Source of the DNA: Polytrichum commune | Taxonomy: Eukaryota > Streptophyta > Polytrichopsida > Polytrichales > Polytrichaceae | Reading direction: 5' to 3' | Length of the DNA: 64,000 nucleotides | NCBI GenBank assembly: GCA_950295325.1 | Contig: OX485803.1 | Span: 55,567,554 to 55,631,553, forward strand | In this document: piece after piece, positions 62,301 through 64,000 of the stretch | How positions within the stretch are numbered: the first letter of the stretch is position 1 | Layout: every line of letters starts with the position of its first letter | Translations under genes and position numbers: made by a program | The notes under the pieces: generated by a model | The model's input: only the letters and a program-made list of their open reading frames with translations | Told to the model about the DNA's origin: nothing | The model's database searches: none

Positions 62301-63958
62301 TTTCTCTTCTACAGATTTAGCCATAAATTTCATCCACCAACCACAAAAGTCATGGCTATGCAATTTAGGGGTTAGAAATCACCTTTGTGCGCTTCTCCAC
62401 AGAATCCTCAACAGAATGCTGCACGTCGAGGGACGTTGTGCGGCTGCTGAAATTCATATTCAGAATCAGAAATTTGGCAGTGTCTAAAAGGCTGAAGTAC
62501 TTCTGAATGATGACAGTTTTTGCAGTTCCACTTTCTCCCACAAATAACACTGCTTGGCCATACTGCAGACACCAATCAACAAAACTATGAGTTGATTGGA
62601 AAGGCCTTATTTCTAGAATGTAATGCAGCTACTACAGAGATCTCAATCCTTTATTTCGTTTGTAATTAACAGTGTTCGGCTCTTAGTGGAACCTAAATGG
62701 CACGTAATTTGAAGAGAATGCAGATGATGCACTTGTTATTTATATTACTCAATCGAGGGGGAAACACTGTAACCTGAAAATAAATAAAGATCACAACTGA
62801 TATATATATACCTGGGCAAGAGTATTCAGTAACCATGTCGACCGGCAAGTATCAATAGTTGGAACCAGAATCTTACTGAACTGACCATCAGGCGGAGGCT
62901 GCACAACATTTAATTGTAAAGTTAGTCATTAATAAAGTTATCCTCTAACTCAATAGGACTTCAGGTTGGGAGTCCAGTGTACTGCATAGAACACTTTTCA
63001 TGTTCAGTAAATTTTCAGTGTATGCTTGGAGGTAGTGTGGAGGTTTGAACAAAGAACATTCTATATTGGCATGCCAAGAGGTGCAAGAATGAGTTTGGCC
63101 CTCAAAGACTGAAATAGGTTGCTCTTTATTCAAATCCAAATACTAAGTATGCATCACAAGTGGAAAGACATTTTTGATACTATATGCAAAACAACCTTTA
63201 AAAAGTATAGGGGACCAACTCCTCACAAAGGGACCCATTGAGTTAAAGAAACCTCTACTAGAGTTATTCTTTGATTCAAAATGACTTTTGGTTGGGAGTT
63301 GATTGTATTGCATATAACACCTTCCATGTTCAGTAAGTTTTGGTAAATGCTTGGAGGTGGTGTAGAGGTTTGAACAAAGAACATTCTATATGGGTTCATT
63401 GAGGGTCAAACTCATTTTGGCATGCCAAGAGGTGCTAAAGTGAGTTTGGCTCAACAGACCGAAATAGGTTGCTCTTCGTTCAAATCCAAACACTACTTCC
63501 AAGTATACATCACAAGTAGAAAGAAATCATCAATACTATATGCAAAACAACCATTGGGAACCAACTCCCTACAATAAGTCCCAATGTCAAAGGTAATTTT
63601 CATTTTTGGGGATACATATTTTGAGAAGCGGGATTACTTTGGCATGTTGGGCAACACTTCTTTGACACCTATATTTGTAATTGAATCAAAAGGAGGACAT
63701 GTACAGCATACTTACAATATAAGTTGGGACAAGTGCCTTCCATGACCGCCACTGCAATTCTTTTGTCTCAAAGCAGTACTCATATAGAAGGTCTGTAGGC
63801 AGCTGGTTAGGGGGCAATGGTTCATTGGGACTCGTCCCAAGGCCAGCCAATGTTTTCAAGAACGAATCAAATCGGTCCCGATCTCGAACTACTGTAGTTT
63901 GAACAATGTTGCCCCCAATCGACCACAGCACCAGAAACAAAAATAATGCTTCCAAAGC
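38099..63958 (-). CDS. DNAH10: Axonemal dynein heavy chain, DNAH10 / I1(f)-alpha type, 3' half of gene (31 exons)
   Basis: ATP-driven minus-end microtubule motor of the two-headed inner-arm I1/f dynein of the ciliary axoneme. In a plant it would act in the sperm flagellum. Thirty-one exons join in frame to 2,139 codons plus TAG. Visible in order: end of AAA2 (1-110), AAA3 with P-loop GESGTAKT (119-126) and Walker B IVFMDD (182-187), AAA4 with P-loop GVGGSGKK (467-474) and Walker B VFLFTD (521-526), stalk coiled coil 1 (about 690-810), microtubule-binding domain (about 820-915), coiled coil 2 (about 920-985), AAA5 (about 1000-1230), AAA6 and C-terminal domain (about 1309-2139, ending in a typical [11 protein letters not shown]). 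Motifs such as [27 protein letters not shown] and RRNAMGVGL fit DNAH10 better than DNAH2 or outer-arm chains. This is from family memory, not a search. A full chain is about 4,500 residues, so the N-terminal half lies beyond 64000. No frameshift or internal stop is seen. Confidence 0.95.
38461..38696. repeat. 118-bp perfect-phase tandem duplication in dynein intron
   Basis: 38461-38578 and 38579-38696 differ at only about seven positions. A diverged single relative lies at 47285-47445 (AAGACCCTGTGTTTGTT shared). Lies in the last intron. C10 follows at 38730-38739. Confidence 0.65.
39047..39166 (-). CDS. DNAH10: Dynein exon w30 (residues 2026-2065)
   Basis: Encodes [20 protein letters not shown], then LRLQ before the GTGCTT donor. 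The frame stays open past this donor, but [12 protein letters not shown] matches the family join. Confidence 0.9.
39271..39567 (-). mobile_element. MITE-like element, family R3, in dynein intron
   Basis: GGTTACTTTT at one end and GAGTAACC at the other, inverted relative to the copy at 12329. Flanked by AAAT on both sides, a possible 4-bp duplication. Lies in the intron between exons w29 and w30. Confidence 0.55.
39689..39886 (-). CDS. DNAH10: Dynein exon w29 (residues 1960-2025)
   Basis: Encodes [20 protein letters not shown] and [17 protein letters not shown], a hallmark of the dynein C-terminal domain. Acceptor CAG, donor GTAAAT, phase 0 at both ends. Confidence 0.94.
40389..40480 (-). CDS. 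DNAH10: Dynein exon w28 (residues 1929-1959)
   Basis: Completes the Gly codon and encodes [20 protein letters not shown] then [11 protein letters not shown]. Acceptor TAG, donor GTATTG, phase 0 out. Confidence 0.91.
41005..41535 (+). repeat. Dispersed repeat R8, uninterrupted copy in dynein intron
   Basis: Same orientation as 20886-22205 and about two-thirds to three-quarters identical by eye. It has a mild T/A-rich tail and no open frame. Lies between exons w27 and w28. Confidence 0.5.
41652..41739 (-). CDS. DNAH10: Dynein exon w27 (residues 1900-1929)
   Basis: An 88-nt exon encoding [20 protein letters not shown] and LFQLRRALA. The following Gly codon is split before GTAAGC. Acceptor CAG. 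Confidence 0.9.
41870..42060 (+). repeat. Dispersed repeat family R1, copy in dynein intron
   Basis: Copy of the 5735-5930 element inside the intron between exons w26 and w27, same plus-strand orientation. Confidence 0.5.
42232..42763 (-). CDS. DNAH10: Dynein exon w26, C-terminal domain (residues 1722-1899)
   Basis: The longest exon seen (532 nt). The start at AACAG/C completes the split Ser and yields LALISTYL..., with an open frame further upstream judged intronic. It encodes [40 protein letters not shown] and [13 protein letters not shown]. Confidence 0.94.
42892..43270 (+). repeat. Family R3-related copy with 3' extension, in dynein intron
   Basis: Starts like R3 (ACAGTTACTCTTCATTGGACACC) and continues with a block shared with 2225-2350, 2940-3070 and 32645-32825: AACTTG-GATGACAATC, CCGATCCAATGG, CACAATAGGGTC. 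Suggests a longer parent element than the short R3 copies. Confidence 0.45.
43535..43641 (-). CDS. DNAH10: Dynein exon w25 (residues 1687-1722)
   Basis: A 107-nt exon found by frame continuity. It encodes [20 protein letters not shown] and [10 protein letters not shown], and ends with AG of a split Ser codon before GTGCTT. Confidence 0.9.
44305..44600 (+). repeat. Dispersed repeat R14 in dynein intron
   Basis: Shares AGGAACAATGGGCAATCAAG, AGCTGTGGGTA and AAGAGTCCACC with the inverted copy at 58965-59220 and a partial copy at 46335-46450 (AAGCCTAGTA, AGGAACAATGG). Confidence 0.5.
44646..44965 (-). CDS. DNAH10: Dynein exon w24, AAA6 (residues 1580-1686)
   Basis: Encodes [40 protein letters not shown] and [17 protein letters not shown], the most diagnostic C-terminal dynein blocks. 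Acceptor AAG, donor GTATGC. Confidence 0.95.
45085..45440. mobile_element. Intron foldback MITE (AGAGTTATC family A), copy 1
   Basis: Whole-length inverted repeat. One half contains GTTATCC-TTAACTC and GGGCCAAACTCA, the other TGAGTTTGACCCTCAAT and TTGTATGCAAAACAACC. Lies between exons w23 and w24. Confidence 0.6.
45675..45879 (-). CDS. DNAH10: Dynein exon w23, AAA6 (residues 1512-1580)
   Basis: Encodes [32 protein letters not shown] and KYMALGQG. The Gly codon is split at the GTACAT donor. Acceptor CAG. Confidence 0.93.
46082..46205 (-). CDS. DNAH10: Dynein exon w22 (residues 1470-1511)
   Basis: The acceptor at GGCAG/G completes the split Trp codon and gives the family sequence W-YDEEKPE, although the frame stays open further upstream. 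Encodes [14 protein letters not shown]. Donor GTATGT. Confidence 0.87.
46474..47079 (-). mobile_element. Foldback element with 41-bp palindromic core, copy in dynein intron
   Basis: Inverted relative to 20335-20860 and alignable along its length. The core (46636-46845) has about five more diverged units, and one arm is eroded. Lies in the intron between exons w21 and w22. The 61-codon frame at 46642-46827 is only the tandem repeat read in one frame. Confidence 0.62.
47467..47951 (-). CDS. DNAH10: Dynein exon w21, start of AAA6 (residues 1309-1470)
   Basis: The second-longest exon seen. It encodes [48 protein letters not shown] and [12 protein letters not shown]. Ends with TG of a split Trp codon before GTAAGT. 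Confidence 0.94.
47968..48425. repeat. ~40-bp tandem array in dynein intron
   Basis: Imperfect units of the form ATGCAACCATAAGAGCA then GCTTGTCTACTTA-type ends, three at 47968-48080 and about six at 48192-48425. About 110 bp with the A-rich hairpin interrupts the array. Intron between w20 and w21. Confidence 0.6.
48080..48130 (-). repeat. Conserved hairpin with A-rich flank, copy 2 in dynein intron
   Basis: A-rich tract (48081-48103), then ACTTCGGTG (48103-48111), a 6-nt loop and CACCGACGT. The outer stem is identical to the copy near 31010, while the inner stem and loop differ but still pair. Confidence 0.45.
48481..48615 (-). CDS. DNAH10: Dynein exon w20 (residues 1264-1308)
   Basis: Encodes [20 protein letters not shown] and the helix leading to AAA6. 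Acceptor CAG, donor GTCAGC, phase 0 at both ends. Confidence 0.9.
49050..49393. mobile_element. Intron foldback MITE family A, copy 2
   Basis: Starts AGTTATCCTCTAACTC and ends GGGTTAGAGGATATTATC. The halves pair along the length (GTTGTTTTGCATACAACACC / TATGCAAACAACC). Its edge is about 23 bp from the 5' splice site of exon w19. Confidence 0.65.
49417..49521 (-). CDS. DNAH10: Dynein exon w19 (residues 1229-1263)
   Basis: Encodes [20 protein letters not shown] and [11 protein letters not shown]. Phase 0 at both ends, donor GTAAGT. A foldback MITE begins about 23 bp beyond this donor. Confidence 0.91.
49674..49808 (-). CDS. DNAH10: Dynein exon w18, AAA5 (residues 1184-1228)
   Basis: Found by translation of 49674-49808: [20 protein letters not shown] and [15 protein letters not shown], typical of this position. 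Acceptor CAG, donor GTAATA, 45 codons in phase 0. Confidence 0.91.
50678..50914 (-). CDS. DNAH10: Dynein exon w17, AAA5 (residues 1105-1183)
   Basis: Encodes [29 protein letters not shown] and [16 protein letters not shown], conserved AAA5 blocks. Acceptor CAG, donor GTGAGC, phase 0 at both ends. Confidence 0.93.
51118..51263. repeat. Inverted repeat in dynein intron
   Basis: Arms 51118-51177 and 51224-51263 pair (CTTTATACTAGAGCTC-AAC / TTTGAGCTAGTATAAAG, TTTTGAGAG-TT / AAGCTCTCAAAA). Intron between w16 and w17. Confidence 0.5.
51663..51906 (-). CDS. DNAH10: Dynein exon w16, AAA5 (residues 1023-1104)
   Basis: Encodes [36 protein letters not shown] and [10 protein letters not shown]. The acceptor at 51907-51908 is preceded 60 nt upstream by a diverged duplicate acceptor. 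Use of that copy would add a stop after nine codons. Confidence 0.92.
51882..52000 (-). repeat. 60-bp tandem duplication over the exon w16 acceptor
   Basis: GGTGAAA-ATCC-CAGT...CTGCA(G/A)...AGTTCCACCA-ACCATGTAGG occurs twice, 60 bp apart. The downstream copy (in transcript sense) contains the first 20 or so bases of exon w16 and its acceptor, and the other is intronic. Confidence 0.65.
52256..52491 (-). CDS. DNAH10: Dynein exon w15, coiled coil 2 into AAA5 (residues 945-1023)
   Basis: Encodes coiled coil 2 and [34 protein letters not shown], the standard stalk-to-AAA5 junction. Ends with AG of a split Ser codon. Confidence 0.93.
53236..53451 (-). CDS. DNAH10: Dynein exon w14, MT-binding domain into coiled coil 2 (residues 873-944)
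   Basis: Encodes the end of the MT-binding domain ([18 protein letters not shown]) and the return helix VAPKRNAV...LDRIEEE. Acceptor CAG, donor GTATAT. Confidence 0.92.
53912..54043 (-). CDS. DNAH10: Dynein exon w13, microtubule-binding domain (residues 829-872)
   Basis: Encodes [19 protein letters not shown] and DSITEKQ, the core of the MT-binding domain. Acceptor CAG. The donor GTCCAC is weak but gives the right phase and family sequence. Confidence 0.88.
54143..54514. mobile_element. TIR element rich in ATACCA/TGGTAT motifs
   Basis: Ends AGAGTTGGTCTG and CAGACCAACACT are inverted. The interior has many TGGTAT/ATACCA and GATACC words on both strands. Intron between w12 and w13. Confidence 0.5.
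54759..54984 (-). CDS. DNAH10: Dynein exon w12, coiled coil 1 into MT-binding domain (residues 753-828)
   Basis: Encodes the rest of coiled coil 1 (Ala/Glu rich, [20 protein letters not shown]) and [10 protein letters not shown], which leads into the microtubule-binding domain. Donor GTGAGC. Confidence 0.93.
55043..55425. mobile_element. Intron foldback MITE family B, full copy
   Basis: Begins AGAGTTATCTCTAAAGTCTC and ends CTCAGGGATAACTCT, so it shares the 9-bp ends with family A. The arms pair along the element (GGGGAGTTTTTGTCCCACAT / GTGGGACGAAACTCCCTA). Intron between w11 and w12. Confidence 0.62.
55695..55768 (-). CDS. DNAH10: Dynein exon w11, stalk coiled coil 1 (residues 729-753)
   Basis: A 74-nt exon found by frame continuity. 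It encodes [20 protein letters not shown] and ends with AG of a split Ser codon before GTTTGT. It bridges exons w10 and w12 with the heptad spacing expected of the family. Confidence 0.85.
55992..56315. mobile_element. Intron foldback MITE family A, copy 3
   Basis: AGAGTCATCCTTTAACT at one end, GTTAGAGGATAACTCT at the other. The centre reads TTGGCATGCCAA-like with flanking TCA/TGA arms. Intron between w10 and w11. Confidence 0.65.
56395..56655. mobile_element. Intron foldback MITE family A, copy 4, truncated
   Basis: One arm is shortened. It retains CATTGAGGGCAAACCTC, AATGAGTTTGACC, TGTGCAAAAAAACAAACTCC and CCCATTGAATTG. Same intron as copy 3. Confidence 0.5.
56740..57081 (-). CDS. DNAH10: Dynein exon w10, end of AAA4 and start of stalk (residues 615-728)
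   Basis: Encodes [35 protein letters not shown] and RLDGGLQKL, marking the AAA4 end and entry into stalk coiled coil 1. Acceptor TAG, donor GTACCT, phase 0 at both ends. Confidence 0.93.
57142..57252. mobile_element. Intron foldback MITE family A, copy 5, half only
   Basis: One arm (AGGAGTTGGTTGTTTTGCAT, CTTCCATGTCCGGGAAG). It then passes abruptly into an R3 family fragment, so R3 inserted in it or the two recombined. Intron between w9 and w10. Confidence 0.5.
57582..57737 (-). CDS. DNAH10: Dynein exon w9 (residues 563-614)
   Basis: Encodes [19 protein letters not shown] then RNFPGL, the conserved AAA4 sensor and arginine-bearing stretch. Acceptor TAG, donor GTGAGT, phase 0 at both ends. 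Confidence 0.93.
58034..58432. mobile_element. Intron foldback MITE family B, second copy
   Basis: Aligns throughout with 55043-55425 (GGTGGGGAGTTTTGCCTCAC, TTTGGCCAAA-GATAGT). The far end is eroded (CAGGATACTGCT). Intron between w8 and w9. Confidence 0.6.
58487..58792 (-). CDS. DNAH10: Dynein exon w8, AAA4 P-loop (residues 461-562)
   Basis: Encodes [16 protein letters not shown] (Walker A) and [19 protein letters not shown] (Walker B). The residue after GK is Lys, where most family members have Gln. Donor GTATAT, phase 0 at both ends. Confidence 0.94.
58965..59220 (-). repeat. Dispersed repeat R14, inverted copy in dynein intron
   Basis: Reverse complement of 44305-44600, in the GC-AG intron between exons w7 and w8. 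Confidence 0.5.
59634..59903 (-). CDS. DNAH10: Dynein exon w7 (residues 371-460), GC donor
   Basis: Encodes the AAA3-AAA4 link, ending [16 protein letters not shown]. Reading on meets an in-frame TAA within ten codons. The frame and family sequence require splicing at CAG/GCAAGA, a GC-AG intron with an otherwise strong donor. Confidence 0.88.
60133..60384 (-). CDS. DNAH10: Dynein exon w6 (residues 287-370)
   Basis: Encodes the end of AAA3: [20 protein letters not shown] followed by [16 protein letters not shown], the classic axonemal dynein signature. Acceptor CAG, donor GTAATC, phase 0 at both ends. Confidence 0.94.
60799..61003 (-). CDS. DNAH10: Dynein exon w5, AAA3 sensor region (residues 218-286)
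   Basis: Begins with the G that completes a split Gly codon, then [27 protein letters not shown] and [11 protein letters not shown]. Donor GTAATC, phase 0 out. Confidence 0.92.
61435..61775. mobile_element. Intron foldback MITE family A, copy 6
   Basis: AAAGTTATCCTTTGACT at one end, GAGGGGATAACTCT at the other. Both central arms (GGGCCAAACTCA / TGAGTTTGACCCTTAATGA) are intact. Intron between w4 and w5. Confidence 0.65.
61905..62047 (-). CDS. DNAH10: Dynein exon w4, AAA3 Walker B (residues 171-218)
   Basis: Encodes [10 protein letters not shown] and [11 protein letters not shown]. Two donors are possible 4 nt apart (GTTGGT and GTTACC). The GTTGGT donor at 61904 is chosen because only it leaves GG to join the next exon's G, giving the family sequence YDRG-KDLNW in frame. 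Confidence 0.88.
62383..62562 (-). CDS. DNAH10: Dynein exon w3, AAA3 P-loop (residues 111-170)
   Basis: Encodes VGESGTAKT, the AAA3 Walker A, then [12 protein letters not shown] and VEKRTK, hallmarks of axonemal AAA3. Acceptor CAG, donor GTGATT, phase 0 at both ends. Confidence 0.93.
62812..62898 (-). CDS. DNAH10: Dynein exon w2 (residues 82-110)
   Basis: Short in-frame exon of 87 nt between a CAG acceptor and a GTATAT donor, phase 0 at both ends. It encodes the stretch just before the AAA3 P-loop ([17 protein letters not shown]). Confidence 0.88.
62934..63256. mobile_element. Intron foldback MITE family A, copy 7
   Basis: AAAGTTATCCTCTAACTC at the start. The centre has lost part of one arm. 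Immediately followed by copy 8. Intron between w1 and w2. Confidence 0.6.
63260..63600. mobile_element. Intron foldback MITE family A, copy 8
   Basis: AGAGTTATTCTTTGATTC at the start. The central arms GGGTCAAACTCATTTTGGCA and AAAGTGAGTTTGGC are well kept. Adjacent to copy 7 with only 3 bp between. Confidence 0.62.
63716..63958 (-). CDS. DNAH10: Dynein exon w1 (residues 1-81)
   Basis: Starts after an AG acceptor (phase 0) and ends ...VPTYI before GTAAGT. It encodes the AAA2-AAA3 boundary, with LWSIGG and the W-x2-W stretch typical of axonemal chains. It is the first exon visible, and 63959-64000 reads as intron. Confidence 0.9.
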
Positions 63959-64000
63959 CTACATTTCACAGATATCATCCGCGAGAATTCACACAAGTGC

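Overview
The window comes from the nuclear genome of a streptophyte plant, most likely a seed-free land plant (fern, lycophyte or bryophyte). Two genes point there together. One is a zinc-finger homeodomain (ZF-HD) transcription factor, a family confined to the green-plant lineage. The other is an axonemal dynein heavy chain, kept only by plants that still make flagellated sperm. Moderate introns (about 150-1260 bp) packed with small repeats argue against Selaginella- or Physcomitrella-like compact genes. Ginkgo or a cycad cannot be excluded from sequence alone.

Layout. 1-14887 is repeat-rich intergenic DNA: dispersed TIR/MITE-like copies, about 290-bp tandem repeats, microsatellites and many poly-G/poly-C runs, with no gene I can support. 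15312-16355 (minus) is an intronless ZF-HD gene with a plausible 3' UTR down to about 14888. Upstream of it lies a diverged tandem duplication carrying TAATTA and CCAAT motifs. 18405-38098 is again intergenic. It holds MITE-like elements, a foldback element with 41-bp repeats, a 567-bp TIR element flanked by a 15-bp direct repeat, one decayed protein-coding fragment at 24661-24985, and a 298-bp tandem array ending about 100 bp from the dynein stop codon.

38099-63958 (minus) holds the 3' half of one large gene: an inner-arm I1/f dynein heavy chain of the DNAH10 type (1-alpha, DHC1 in Chlamydomonas). I resolved 31 exons. Their phases join without a break into 2,139 codons plus stop, running from the AAA2/AAA3 boundary through AAA3, AAA4, the microtubule-binding stalk, AAA5, AAA6 and the C-terminal domain. 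The tail, linker, AAA1 and AAA2 lie beyond base 64000. One intron uses a GC donor.

The dynein introns hold a repeat set unlike the intergenic DNA. They contain eight copies of a foldback MITE with AGAGTTATC/GATAACTCT ends and two copies of a second family with the same ends, and they have almost no long poly-G tracts. The two genes are on the same strand about 22 kb apart, and nothing suggests they are functionally linked. I found no tRNA, rRNA, CRISPR, virus-derived or intact transposase gene. Exon limits come from reading splice sites, frame continuity and family knowledge. Repeat limits are by eye and good to roughly 5-20 bp.
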